From positions 525,501-589,500 of the forward strand of contig PUQB01000061.1 of NCBI GenBank assembly GCA_003024785.1: DNA of 64,000 bases, given 5' to 3'. Each line of letters begins with the position of its first letter. The stretch's first letter is position 1. The DNA is from Selaginella tamariscina. Taxonomy: Eukaryota; Streptophyta; Lycopodiopsida; Selaginellales; Selaginellaceae. Positions 1 through 13,000 of this stretch are shown here, piece after piece. The position numbers and the translations under genes were made by a program. The notes below the pieces were generated by a model. That model saw nothing but the letters and a program-made list of their open reading frames with translations, did not search any database and was not told the DNA's origin.

Positions 1-92
1 AAAAGATCAATTTATTATTATTTTATTGAATATACTGTTTAACTAAAGCTACAATATAACGTTACGATATGTAAATATGATATCTGTTTCAG

Positions 93-1706
93 GTTCTTGG
101 TGGTATCATTGGAAAGAACGGGAAGGACGAGTTCTATGCACCGTGTCGAACTAATAAGTTCCCTCGTGAAATACCTTCTTTACCATGGTTCAGAAGGGCC
201 GTACCCCAGGTAAATAAATATAAGTAGCATCAAACTTCTGCCAATTAAGTTGAAATTATGTTAAGCCAGAAGTCACAATATTAGTTGGCTAGTGTATTTT
301 ACTAATTAATGTATATTATATATATATCATACATACTAGTATAAAAAATTGTATACACATCACTAGTAACAGTAGGTTTATAACATATGCCTTGTAACTA
401 TATTTGTACATTCTTACGTCTTATATAAGTAATCCATATATTAGGTATAGTGATATTTGTCTATTAGAATAATGATAAACCTAGAATTTGTTTTAAGCTC
501 TAAATGGTATAGTATTTTCTCATAGTTATACACCAGCTTACAGTATACATGCACACTCGATGAGCTAACATAAATGTTGGAACAGATGTGCATGGCAGGA
601 TTTCTTCCTTTCAGTGCAATCTACATAGAGCTCTACTATATATTTGCGAGTGTATGGGGCCACAAGATTTACACAATATACAGCATCCTCTTTGTTGTTT
701 TCATCATACTTATCATTGTAACTGCGTTCATCACAATCTCTCTTACGTATTTCCAACTCGCAATGGAGGACCACGAATGGTGGTGGAGGTAATTGTTACT
801 TTATAGCATTCACACCCAGAGAGAGAGAGAGAGAGAGAGAGCGCTAGGTAGGTAGGTAACAAATAATAAGCAAGTAAACCAAGAGGCCTTATTAACATGA
901 TATTGCGCGCAGATCGATATTCTGTGGTGGCTCGACTGCTTTCTTCGTCTATGGTTATTGCTTTTACTACTACTTCGCCAGGTGTGTATCTAAATTTCCT
1001 GTGCATATTAAAATTATCGTTAAATCATCTGTCTATTCAAGCTTTAGTACCTTTACGAACGTTATACTATTTGTTGTAAGTATAACAATCTTTACATCCA
1101 GATATACACTAAAATACACTACCGGCATGTAAAATATAATACTTTAGCGTAGATTATACTACGTGTATCTCATATTTTTGAGTTAAGCAGAATATATTTA
1201 TAACCTTGATAGTATTTTTATTATTTCTTACAATAACTGCATTTGTACTTACTAATAGTAACTAATCATTGGTTATAGCCGTAGTATAAACAATATTTCG
1301 ATTTTTTACTTCTTGTGTGTGTCTGACATAGTATAGTATGCTATAGTGGAGCAATACTATTGGAAGTTTTCATTTATAGCCTTGTTATCCGGTTTTATGA
1401 GCTGTATTATAGGTGCATAGTTTATCCATTATACTATTTAGTTCTGTACAATTGTTATATCATATAATTTATATTAATCTTGAATTTGTATAGTATACTA
1501 CAACTATTGTTCTTAGAATGTTAATCTTTTATATACTAACTAGTATACCCACCAGAAGCGATATGACGGGATTAATGCAAACATCATTCTACTTTGGTTA
1601 CATGGCGTGCGTATGTTATGCATTTTTCCTCATGCTGGGAACTGTTGGATACCGTGCATCGCTCTTATTCGTTCGTCACATATACAAAGCCATCAAGTGC
1701 GAATAG
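93..1706 (+). CDS. TM9SF / nonaspanin, C-terminal part (5' end outside window)
   Basis: Four exons read in one frame: 93-209, 586-788, 913-981 and 1556-1706, all with GT-AG borders. The peptide is the conserved C-terminal half of the transmembrane-9 superfamily (EMP70/TMN). It begins [19 protein letters not shown], continues through the [16 protein letters not shown] block, then the hydrophobic run around [20 protein letters not shown], the EDHEWWWR loop, and helices ending [12 protein letters not shown]. These proteins are multispanning endomembrane proteins of Golgi and endosome involved in cargo sorting. The C-terminal KxD/E-type tail (KCE) fits the family's Golgi-retention signal. The upstream exons encoding the luminal domain lie before position 1; 1-92 is intron. 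Nothing looks damaged. Family assignment is secure; the exact paralogue cannot be named. Confidence 0.93.
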
Positions 1707-2660
1707 GCTATCATAAAACAAGGTCTGTGTAACCAAGTTTTGAGACTAGTAATTTAAATTTCACTGTTGTCATACATTATATTGTACATTAGACTATATT
1801 TTTTATGTAAATGTTTTTATGTTTCGTTATGTACAGTACAATATATTATAATGTATGATAACTATAGGGATGTAAATTGTCAGGGCTAAAATGCAGTAAT
1901 ATAACAATAATATACTCCGTGTGTTTTTGTGGACTAGTTAATAATATACGAACTTTAGAAGCTCGTGAATGCAGCCCTTTCAGCTGGCATGTATGTATGT
2001 GATTGTTTAACTCACTTTTGAAATTTTTTAGTGTATGTATACCAATGACTTTAAAGTATATGTTTACCACTTTGAATGGCGTAATAGTGTATAGTTATTT
2101 TATTGTTGGTTATTCAGATTTAGTCATCACTATGAATGTCTCTCTCTCACACACACGCACGCGCACGCACACTCACACGCACTGGCACACAATTACTATT
2201 TTGTAAGGTTTTACTAGTTTAATATTTACTTATAAGATGTAATTCAATATAATATATGCATTCAAGTACTGCGGGATGTGAAAGTAAGTCTCGTGACAGA
2301 TCTCACTTTCTTAAACAGACAGTTTTCAGGATTTGCAGAAGCTTTAAGGGAATTTAAGAGAGTTTAAGGTTGTCGTTTACGATAGTGACAAGTAAACCCG
2401 TGAATACTGCACATTCTTCTGTAATGGTTTTGTATGAGAATCTGTGTATGTTTATATATACATGTGAATGTGTATATGTATGTGGGTATGTGTATATTTA
2501 AGTTATGTTTTAACCCGTATTTCACCTGCTTTGATGTGATCATTTTCAAGTCAAGTCTCCGGGTTGAATGTATTTAATGAGGTTTGATATCTGTCTGCGT
2601 TTTGTTAGTTGAGTGGTATAATCATATATAATAACTAACACACAGGTGAGTTTTCGTTAT
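1707..2660. other. Intergenic: TM9SF 3' region and upstream of next gene
   Basis: AT-rich sequence with no supported gene. It should hold the TM9SF 3' UTR. A CT/AC low-complexity run lies near 2140-2190. Confidence 0.5.
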
Positions 2661-3156
2661 ATGCTTTACAATATGGCAAGAAGATACCAGTTTCTATTGC
2701 TTGTTTTACTAATTTTTTCTAAGGATACTGTGTATTCCTGGCCTTCCCTTGCTCTCAATGATCTATCTCCACCACCAGGAAACAGGTACTCATGTGTACA
2801 TATACATACGTATATATACTGTGTATACTTACTCTGGAATACGTGGAGAATGAAATATTTTCGTAATTAACTATGTGGTTATGTGATTCTATGTGCAGTT
2901 TACTTATGAAGGTGAAGGCCCACAATGGGAGAGAGACGTATGGGTGTTCTAATGGTAAATGGAAGCTTTTCAATGCTACAGCAGAGCTCGTGGATGTTCA
3001 AAACGCAACAACAGTGGGTATGTGTATATATGTGTGTGTGTGTGTGTCGAATATATGCTTGTGTTTGATGATAACGTAGTTATTAGTTTGTATGATTGAT
3101 GATGTTTATTGTTTCATGAAGCATATGATGCCTGTTTGTGTGCCTGTATGCGAATT

Positions 3157-3242
<86 letters not shown>

Positions 3243-4508
3243 CTGTGTGTGTGTGTGTGTACTGTCGAATTTCATATATGGTGTAACTACGTGTGTGTGT
3301 GTGTGTGTGTGTGTGTAAATATATGTGTTTTTGATTGTACATATGGTGTATTAACTGTTGAGTAATAACAGGTTGTTACTACATAAATCAAACTGCTCAT
3401 ACTTGGTCTTTATATAATAGTCCAGAAGACTTTGCTGAATCTGGTTATCCTGCAAGTGAAGTCTCAGGTTAGTATATCATATACTTATATATATGGTGAT
3501 ATATATTATTATATTTAGCTGAATATTAGACATGTACACAAACATATACCTGTATATCTATTTCGAAAGAGTATAAAGTACACATATATGTATGTATGCA
3601 TAAGCATGTGTTTTACACAGGTGTCGAAATAGCAAGTGTGGAGACTGAACATGGGTGTTCTAATATATTAACGGAGGCAATTGATCACAGATATATTGGA
3701 AAATCTTCGCTTGTTTCCTATGTACAAAGGTTCTTTACTAAAGCTGAACGGCCTCCAGGGTCATGTACAGAGGTAGGTATCAATATATACAATAACACAC
3801 GCACACGCACACGCACACGCACACGCACACGCACATATGTGTGTGTGTGTGTGTGTGTATAGATATATATTATATCACTCACTAATATATTATTTATGTA
3901 TTAGCGTTCTATTCGAGAGAATATTCCATTTGAAGCAGAATATTGGCTGTGGTACCAGGATCGCGTCCCGCCAGTAGAAACTCCTGTAGAGCTGCTGGTT
4001 TCACGTGAGCGTCTTGTGCAGGGATTTTTTGGTAAAGGACATGTTTATTACTCGTACAATGGAACACATTGGATTCAACATGCATGGAATGCGGTAAACC
4101 TTCTGTGTGTGTGTGTGTGCGTGTGCGTATACGCATGCGTATGTATGTATAAACACATTTAGTATAAGTATACCCATGGTTACTTAGTTATGTATTAATG
4201 TTGCAGCTACTATTTGACGTTCCTGGAGGTACTCTTGTTGGTCGACATTACATGTGGAATCCTTCTAACCTTACGTACGTGTTTTATTATCATTTACTTT
4301 AACTGATATAATAAATTAGTAGATTATTTTATGAAGATATACAGTGTTAATATATTGTGTGTTATAGATCCAGTTTAGTGTGGGAACTGTTTAATCCAAA
4401 CGGTTTTGGAGTTAGTGCCATAAGTTCTCCAGCAGTTCAGGTGGCCGAGAACTGCATGCCTTGGTCACTTAATCATGTTATACATAGCTGGGGGAATGTG
4501 TAAGTTGT

Positions 4509-4546
<38 letters not shown>

Positions 4547-4949
4547 TGAGAGAGAGAGGGAATCACGTCACAAGAGATACAGTTATGTAAACTCTGTTTA
4601 AGTTTTTAATTATGTAAAGGTTTTAGGTTAATTACTAAACTAATCGTAATTATGCTGATAATAGCTCACGGTTGGGACCATTTACACATGTTCAAATGGT
4701 TTCAACAAGAGGAGGAATGCCACCATCCAAAGGAATTAATGCAGTGCTCCCGCTTGAGCCTTCCACAAGGTATTATATACAATAGTTGTGTGTGTGTCTG
4801 TGTACAAATGGTATATGTACATACAGATATATATACATGTATTTTGTAGGGGGTCTAACACCCCAGTGGCTGGGGATATGTACAACTCTACGTTTTCAGC
4901 TATATTTGGTTTTATGGTAAACCTATATTTCACTAAGAGCCTTATGTGA
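2661..4949 (+). CDS. Secreted protein with two tandem DUF3455-like domains
   Basis: Nine exons: 2661-2785, 2899-3017, 3372-3467, 3621-3772, 3905-4093, 4207-4274, 4368-4499, 4665-4769, 4850-4949. The phases agree and give 361 residues, or 357 if the ATG at 2673 is used. That second start gives a clean signal peptide (MARRYQFLLLVLLIFS). The mature part begins with PPPGN, the usual opening of DUF3455 domains. It then has the YGCSNGKWKLF block and the core SYVQRFFTKAERPPGSC followed by EAEYWLWYQ. A second, more divergent copy follows: GHVYYSYNGTHWIQHAW, then HVQMVSTRGGMPPSKG and STFSAIFGFMV, which repeat the core in the same order. There are several N-glycosylation sequons (NAT, NQT, NGT, NLT, NST). 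Function of the family is unknown. The family call rests on remembered motifs and was not searched. Confidence 0.72.
3160..3316. repeat. Compound microsatellite (CT)n(AT)n(GT)n
   Basis: Inside the second intron of the DUF3455-like gene. A long CT run passes into AT, then GT, and after about 30 bases of unique sequence a second GT run follows. Confidence 0.95.
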
Positions 4950-5446
4950 CACATTTCCAGTCTAGTCTGTAACTTACCTCTCTTAAATCACTTATAATAT
5001 ATGCTCCTTAGAACTTCATTGTATTATGAACTCCGTTGTATAATATATATATATACAATGGTTCTAAATATATGTAAAATATAATTTTAGAGTTAAATAC
5101 AGGAATTATATAAATACAATATATATATATATATATACTTAATAAATATTTAACAAGCGTGTAAAAGTATACATATTTACATATCCAAGTTTAAATTCGA
5201 TGAATTTTATTGATAATTAGTTAAATTATTTAGGTAGTTGCCTGGACTCAAATTTATCATAATAACATAAAGGAAACAATATATTGTTTGAAGTTAATAC
5301 ATATACAACTGTTGTTTTATATAAGAAAATTATTAAACTGACCTTCTAGTTTAATATAATTCGCAAACTGACCTTACATAGTGTCGGAATTAAGGGTTAA
5401 TTTGAAAATTTTATTATATCGAAGAGAAACGATTTAAGAAACCGAG
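4950..5446. other. Convergent intergenic region, AT-rich
   Basis: Lies between the 3' ends of the DUF3455-like gene (+) and the HIR gene (-). It holds short TA runs near 5045 and 5125 and no ORF that continues a neighbouring family. Both 3' UTRs should be here. Confidence 0.5.
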
Positions 5447-6823
5447 TTAAGCAGCATTTGCCTGAAGCATTCCGTTTCGAATCTGCTCTGCAACATCATG
5501 AACAGCACCAGGTCCATGTGGAAGGAAGACAGTACTAGTCTTTGAAGTCGCTCCTATATCCTTCATCGTATCAAAGTACTGCGTCAGCAAAACCATATCC
5601 ATCACATCCCTAGAATTCGCAGCAGGTACATTACTCGAAAACGTAAGCACACTCTCCCTCAATCCATCCACAATAGCCTGAATTTCACACTGTTAGCTCA
5701 AACCCTAAATCCCTAACCCTAAATGTAAACCCTTTATAGATATTTGTCCACGTACCTGTCTCTGTCTTGCAACTCCAACTCCAGCAAGGTACTTGGCCTC
5801 TGCCTCAGCCTCTGCACGCTTCACCTGTACTATGGCCTCACCTTCTGCACGCTTCACCTGTAGTATCTTCTCGGCCTCGGCCTTCTCTGTGGCTGCTGCC
5901 CTGTTTCTTGCGGCTGAACAAGCAAAAGCACATGTTATATGTGTGTATACATATTGTACACATGTGTGTATGTGTGTATTTAACAATAGGCATAAATATA
6001 ATATTACCTGCATTGATCTCATTCATAGCAGTTCGAACGTGACTATCTGGTTCAACATCAATAACAAGAGTTTGCTCTATGCGGTATCCAAAACCTTCCA
6101 TGGCCTAGAACACAATGTTAATGCATCATCTTTTATATAAGAAATACACACACGCACATATAGATATTATTTACAGACCTTTTCAAGGTTGTCTTCGACT
6201 ATGTCTGCAATTTCATTCTTCTGCTCAAATACGCTGTCCAGGTCCATCTTCGGAACATGAGACCGCACAGCTATGACAAACAGGGTTATCATCTCTCTCA
6301 CACACATACACACAATTACCATTCAAGACAAAAGCTTGGATCTGGTTATTTGGGTTAGAAAGCTTGAAAAAAGCGTCTTTAGCCCTCTCTTCGACAACCC
6401 GGTATTGAACCGATAACACAATCGTCACGAAAACATTGTCCTAAGAACACCCTTTAGCTTTTCGAGTGTGTATGTATATGTATATGTATACACCCACTAG
6501 TATAACGTGGAATAATTCATATAGAAAAAGACCCTTTTTTATCTTTTCATATACGTGCGTGTGTATGTGTGTATGTTTTATAGAGATACCTTGGTCTTGG
6601 TTAAACAATTGATGCTTAGTTGCTTAATCTTGAGATCGAGGTAGCCTGCTATCTTCTGCCCTTTCCATGGATTGACCCAGTGAAATCCTGGCTGCAGAAT
6701 GACATCGAACTTGCCCCACTCCTCTCTAATAGCGACTTTCGACTGAGGGACAACGACAGAGTATCCCAGTCCGAGCTTAGTACAGACGTTGCGCCTGATA
6801 ACGTTCCCCATCCTTCTTTTCAC
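5447..6823 (-). CDS. Hypersensitive-induced response (HIR) protein, SPFH/band-7 family
   Basis: Six exons on the minus strand: 6823-6590, 6440-6320, 6270-6179, 6104-6008, 5913-5756, 5677-5447. All phases match, giving 310 residues, or 306 from the inner ATG at 6811. Family landmarks in order: [85 protein letters not shown], then [19 protein letters not shown] and [20 protein letters not shown] proteins sit on the plasma membrane inner face, oligomerise, and take part in immune receptor complexes and cell death control. The usual N-terminus is MGN followed quickly by the VDQS-type motif. Here about 20 basic and hydrophobic residues ([20 protein letters not shown]) replace it. The coiled-coil stretch carries an extra 11-residue repeat. 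Confidence 0.93.
5699..5731. repeat. Short interstitial telomere-like repeat
   Basis: Four CCCTAA-type units (AACCCTAAAT, CCCTAACCCTAAA and a further partial unit) in the last HIR intron. They match the plant telomere CCCTAAA with small variations. Confidence 0.7.
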
Positions 6824-7239
6824 ATAAGGTACATCTGCTTGCCTTTTTATTTCAAAAAATATACCATGGAGATTCTGGTATTTTACGGAAAGGTTATTAA
6901 AGGTGAATTATATTACACACACACACACTATATTATATATACACACACATGCATGACCCTATGGAAATGAATGATATAACTGCAGTCGAATGTCCTGGTG
7001 TGTGTGTGTGTGTGTATATCTAAATACACTCCTATGTGTAAGAAACGGGTGAGTCGTTTGTACATGCATGAAAGTTTGCATAGATAATAATATGAAAGAA
7101 TTTCGAGAAAGCAGTGATATATCATTCACAAAAAATACCCAACGGACCAATTATCACAAACTGTGATACATATATACACTGCTTATTAACATTCTTCATC
7201 TCTAGCGCTCATTACCTAGCTGAACGCTCTACTTGAGTA

Positions 7240-8640
7240 ACTTTTCACACTCCTCCTCAAGCCAATATACCTTAGTCATACCTCAATTGTATAAACTTCT
7301 CTTCTGAAAGTGGTTTTGTGAATATGTCAGCTTATTATTGGGCACATACTCCAACAGGATCTCCTTATCTCCAACTCTCTTTCTTATGAAATGATGTTCT
7401 ATATTTATATGCTTGGTTCGTGAATGAAAAACATGATTTCTTTACATGGCAATGCAACTTTTGTTATCACAATATAAAGGAGTTGCTCAACCTGCTCATT
7501 TTTAACCTTCTTAAGCGTACGTCTCAACCATATCAACCACATATTCAGCCTCTGCACTTAAAAGAGCCATTGTTTGTTGTTTCTTGCTACTCCAAGAAAC
7601 ATGGGCATTTGCTAGCATATAACAAATGCATGTAGTTGACCTCATGCTATCCATGTCACCTGCCTAATCAGCATCTAAATAAGCCACAAGCCTCATCTTT
7701 TGTCTCTCACCTGGCTTATATCGTAGATACCTTAACATACGTTTTGCTGCTTGTCAATGTGCTATAGTTGGACAATGCATGTATCTAGATCTGTAATAGT
7801 GTACTTGGATTGCAGGAACGGTTTGATACCCTTTAGGAACTCATCATTATTACTCATTGAGTACTCCTAGAACATAACTTACATATGGTCTTGTTGCAGT
7901 TGAAGCATATAATAAGGCTCCCATAAGAGATCGATAAAGTTGTGCATTTCCAAAGGGCTTCTCCATGTCCTTTGTAAACTTGACTCATGTCACCATTGGT
8001 GTTGGCACGCTTTTGCAATCTTGAAGCCCATGTTGCCTAAGCATTTTGTCGATGTATGGACCTTCCACGTATCTAGCTAGTATACAAAACTTCCCTTTTT
8101 CCTCTCGGATGTATAAATTACCGTCAAAGTGCAACTTTGAGAACCCATTATGGACTAAGAAACCATTTATGCACTCATACATTTTCAAGAAGCATGTTTA
8201 AGCCCATACAATGCCTTGTTAAGATTACAAACAAGTCCTTCCCCCTATTCAGGCTGCTTTACATAAACTTCCTCATTTAAAGTCTCCATTTAAAATGCTG
8301 CTTCACATCCATGTGATGTGCTATTAAACCGGATTCCATCACAAATGCTTGTCAACTTGACTATTGGTGAAAACATCTCATCGAAATCTACACCTAGCAT
8401 ATGTGTGTACCCTTGAGCTACCAACCTGGCCTTATACGCTTTTCCAGTCAATTCAGTGTTGATTTTCAACTTATATACCTATTTGCACCTGGTAAGCCTC
8501 TCGTGTGTTGGAGTGTCAACCAGTTGATATGTCCCTTTCTCCTCAAGCAACTTTATTTCTTCTTGCTTTGTTGCCTTCCATTTGTTTGCATCTTCACAAC
8601 TTATGATCTCTTAATATGTCACAACTTTTCCCTCTCCCCT
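7240..8640 (-). mobile_element. Decayed Ty1/copia element, reverse transcriptase to RNase H
   Basis: Read on the minus strand, broken frames give copia pol in the expected order. KAYKARLVAQGYTHMLGVDF and FSPIVKLTS lie near 8460-8340 (start of reverse transcriptase). LNKALYG lies near 8220. NLYIREEKGKFCILARYV lies inside the 8188-7985 ORF, and GLQDCKSVPTPM near 8010. The RNase H motifs SWSSKKQQ and AEAEYV lie near 7600-7550, and a broken form of the usual ADIFTKPL ending near 7330. Stops and frameshifts are frequent. No LTR of this element was identified. This is an old, dead fragment. Confidence 0.8.
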
Positions 8641-8770
8641 TAAATCAATTATGTAAAGGGTTAATTGATGTTCATGAGAGGGCCCATAGTTATAATGGCC
8701 CAGTTAGGTTTGAGTCTTTCCTATAATCTTTACTTAAGTAATCAACTCACCAGATTAGAATTATGACATC
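8617..8770 (+). repeat. Dispersed repeat, copy 1 (other copy 27525-27690)
   Basis: Starts at GTCACAACTTTTCCCTCTCC and includes AAAGGGTTAATTGATGTT and GAGAGGGCCC. It is about 160 bp and clearly homologous, in the same orientation, to 27525-27690. It may be an LTR end or 3' fragment of a copia family, because both copies adjoin copia debris, though in opposite relative orientation. Confidence 0.6.
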
Positions 8771-8906
8771 ATACATGTGTGGTTCCAAGTATGGGGTATT
8801 TAGGAATGCTCGAGGATCTCTTCTATGCTGCATACTATGCCCATTTGCATCTTGTCCATACCCTTGAAGATCAAAAGACAACTCATTGATTAGTCATTCT
8901 CCCTAT

Positions 8907-10089
8907 GTGTCAGAGTTTTAATTCTCCCTCTATTAGGAACTCATCTCTTAGGAACTCACCCTCATAATTGGCCAAGTCCACAAATAATGCTCACCTTGTG
9001 AGTCAGGATGCGTGGGCTAGTTGAGCCGCAAGTATTGTTACTAGTTTGGTGTGAAAGAGGTGGCCGAAGCAAAGCCTCAACCACTAAGCTTGCAGAACGT
9101 GAACGTGGGTAACACTTTCTAGGCTTGGGAGCAAGTTATTAGGCGGAAGGAGTTAGTTAACTCCCCAAATGCGACATACCTAGTCCCAAGGGCATAATCT
9201 TGCCAATGTTAAGAGTAGGATATACCTCTATAATAATTGTATAGAAGTTGAGATAGCACAACAAAGGGTTGCGCTTAACTTAGTTTCCACTGATATAAGA
9301 ATAACAAGCTCTCTTTTGAACCCAGGATTTCTCACTACATATACTTTACCAAATGACCATCCGACATCAATACCCTATATGAGCAACGCTAAATCTTCTA
9401 AAACAATTTTAAGAGTTTGACTCATATGCCCAAATAGGCACTATACTTATGATCAAACTATCAAAGTTTTTACTTGGTGCCATGAATGTGGGTCGCCAAA
9501 TGCCAACCCTGGAAACCTTCTCTAGAAACCCCACAAAATTTGGAATTAGGGAAGTTGAGACGGCACAACAAAGGGTTGTGCTTTGATGACACAAACTTAG
9601 TTTGCATCGATATAAGAATAATGTTGAACTCAGGAACTCTCACTACATATACTCTACCTTATTTATGTAATAAAACCTCCACTCCCCCTTCCTTGTATGA
9701 GTAAGTGGGTTGGCACGGAGTGTTAGCCCTTACACTTAGACTCTTGGACCTACCTACCTTCTACCCCTAAACACTATTGAGGGGGATGGGGGGTTAGGTC
9801 AACCCTAGGAGTGTTTCTAACCTAAATCAACATGCCAAATTTTCTAAAACTAGAAAACTTATAGGGACCTAACCACGGCATAAAACTATGAGAAGAGTTT
9901 TCTAAAAGGTAAGTGTTACTTTCATTTAAAGTTTTTTAAGGTTTTAGTGACAACCGACTAGATTATTCTTAAACACCTAAATGCACTAAGTGGAGCTATT
10001 TCTCTACATCTAAGATTAGTCACATAATTCAGTAAGTAACAACATTCAACTCCAAAGTAAAAGTAAAGGTTATGATAAAAAAACTATGA
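8907..10089 (-). mobile_element. 3' LTR of the old gypsy element (rearranged)
   Basis: On the minus strand this begins TGTCATAG at 10089 and ends AAAACTCTGACA at 8907. These are the same ends as the young LTRs at 14872 and 20338. The interior matches the LTR in reverse, for example GGCACAACAAAGGGTTGTGC near 9555 and ACCTTATTTATG near 9660. It is shorter than the young LTRs and contains an internal duplication (9230-9360 resembles 9535-9660). It is highly diverged. Confidence 0.72.
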
Positions 10090-13000
10090 CACTCTCCCTA
10101 TCTTTGAAAATGTTAACGTCCTCATTGACAAATAACTCTAACTCCAAGACTAAATTAAGTTAGAAAAATTAACATAATCATTTTATGCAAAGTTAACAAA
10201 ATTCACATAATTTACATTATCTCCCTTGCTTTATGCGAAGCCAAGTACCCTAGAATCATCATTCACTGAGCTATTAACTTAGTTGACGGAGGCATCACTA
10301 AATCACTCGGAGACCTTTGCACGTTTGCAAAGTCTGTCACCCAACACAAATAACAAGTTAGTTAATTTTTTTACTTTAACTAAAATTTATAATCGAAGTC
10401 TTTAATTAATATTATTTGTTGGCCCCTAGATTAATAAGAAATAAAGCTCACTTTATTTCTCAATATCATTACAATCGATTTGAGACCTCACCTCAAACTC
10501 ATTCACCAATTGCATCCCGTTCTGTAAATTTTCAATGGTTCCTATGTCGACTTGCACACTGGACAACCCTTCCATTTAACAAGATATTCTTGCTTACATT
10601 TTTGTGACCTTTGGCATTTAATATCCTTTGCATTTAAAATCAACTCAACTTCAAACTCCTTTATATCACTGACCAGCTTAGGAAGTGGACATAAGTTTTA
10701 TATTTTTTAGATGTTTCTCATCTTTGTGAAATGATTCGATCAGATTGACGTGAAACACATTGTATATTGCTCCCAACTCTTGAGGAAGATCTAACTTATA
10801 GGCCACATTACCAACTTGTTTCACCACCTCGTATAGACCTATATAATGTGATAGAAACTTCCTTGAGAGAGTTGCTGGAACCTTCATGTTTTTGGTACTT
10901 AACAATACCATATTCCCAACCTGATACTTTGCAAATAGTAAGCTTTAAGCATCATACCTTATTACTTTAATAATGTTCCCCAAAACTGACCTGTAAATCG
11001 GGGAAAGATCATTATTTTTAGTAAATTGCGCACTCTTACGGTCTCATAAAGAAACAGTTTCACGGCTTATTTTGCATTCATTGTCTTTATTGTCGGAATG
11101 AATTGAGTGACCTTTGAAAATCAATCAACCACCACCATGAGGGATTTAAAACCATAAGACTTCAATAATCTCACAAAAGTGACACTTGAATGGTCGTTCT
11201 GGAATCGGTAAACATTGCAACTTCTCAACTTGCTTCTAAGACTAACTCTTCACTTGTTGACATGTGGAGTAAAGTCTTAACATACTCAACAACGTTCATT
11301 TATCATTCAATCAATAAAATCCCCCATTTCAGTAGAGCCAACGTCTTATGCTTCCCACCATGTCTTACTAAAAGGAACATAATAATGTTCCCTTAATAAT
11401 TTTTGCCTCCATGTCCCTTCTAAGACATAGAGTTTCTTTTCTTTATAATATAGAACCCCATCTTGTATCGAAAGTGCGCCCACTTAAGTGCATTTATTTG
11501 TCTTTCCATCTCTACTAGAATATCACCATTTCTTTGTAATTGATGAATCCGTTTCTTTTTTGCTACTGAGTCTAAGGCCTTCTTAGCAAATTTATCTTGA
11601 GGATATGCTGCACAAGTTCATCTATCAAAGTTGACATTAGTATCGACATAATATAAAGATAACTTTTCTTACTAAGAGCATCAACTACCACATTGTCTTT
11701 TCCCGCCTTATGTTTAATTTCAAGTTGAAATCAAACTAACTTTTGTTGCCATCTAACATATTTTAAAGATAACTTTGGCTATGTTTCAAAGTATTTTAGA
11801 GTTATTATATGTTCAAACCACATTATTCATGACTTTGAAGCAATAATAGCATACATTTTTTTTTCGTGAGTAAGCCATCAAACTTGTGTTGCATCCAACT
11901 TCTTTAAGAAAAAAGACACCAGATGTCCTTCTTGCTGCAATACACCACTAACTGCAAGTTGGATGCTTCACACTCTACGTCAAATGGATCTTCAAAAAGG
12001 CAATCACAATGCATGCTCAGAAGAGATAGCTTCTTTGAATTTAATGAACGTTCGCTGGCACTCTAGAGTCCAATCCCATGGAATGTTTTTTTTGGGATCG
12101 GTCAATGGAGTTGCTATTTCCGAGTAATTTTTTATGAATCTATGGTATACCCTGTCAAACCAAAAAATGCTTTGACTTCATGCATGTTTTTCAAAATTGA
12201 CCACTTGGTAATAGCTTGAACTTTCTTCGGATCCATAGCAACTTTCCCACCTAAAATCGAATGTTCCAAGAAATCATGTTAGTATGACCAAATACACACT
12301 TATTTTCCTTAGCACACAACTCGTTCTTCCTAAATATCTAAAACACCGTTTTCAGGTGTTTTATATGTTTCTCAATTGTTGAATTGAAAACTAAAATGTC
12401 AGTAATATACACCATTACAAACTCATCCAAATAATCTTTACACATCATCCATCATTATGCAAAAAATTGTTGAAGCATTGCACAATTTGAACGGCATGAC
12501 TATGATCCATAACGTGTTCAAAAAGTAATTGTTTCAATATCATTCTTTACTATTTGAATCTAATGGTATCCAAATCTCAAATCTATTCTAAAAAAAATAC
12601 TTCACTTTTGATAACTTATTAAATAAGTCATCCACTCACGGAAGAGGATACTTATTTTTTATGGTTATTACTCGATAAACCACACACATCTGCATTGTCC
12701 CATCTTTTTTCATTACAAATAGGATTGGGGCACCATATGGTGATCGACTAGGTCAAATATGTCCTTAGCTAATCAATTATGTTAACTGTCTCTTCAATTT
12801 CATCAACTCTTGTGGATTTAACTAATAAGGGGCTCTCACAGAACCTGGCAAGACCTTTATCATGTGATCCACACCTCAACATGGAGGTAGTTCAGGTGAC
12901 TTTATCGATATCTAAAATCATTATAAGAAGTACATGTTCTCGATGTTTAACTGCCTTACGCAACTATGTTAAGGTAAGAAACATAAGATTTCAATCCTTA

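Noticed and set aside
2646-2870. Plus-strand ORF starting at GTG 2646
   Set aside because: GTG is not a normal plant start. The ATG at 2661 or 2673 fits the signal peptide, and the frame ends at a donor (2785).
3106-3342. Minus-strand ORF of Glu-Arg repeats
   Set aside because: It only translates the CT/GA microsatellite inside an intron.
2673-4949. Neprosin (DUF239) identity for the secreted protein
   Set aside because: Considered first from position and the signal peptide, but the motifs PPPGN, YVQR and PPG-C follow DUF3455, and no neprosin catalytic pattern was seen.
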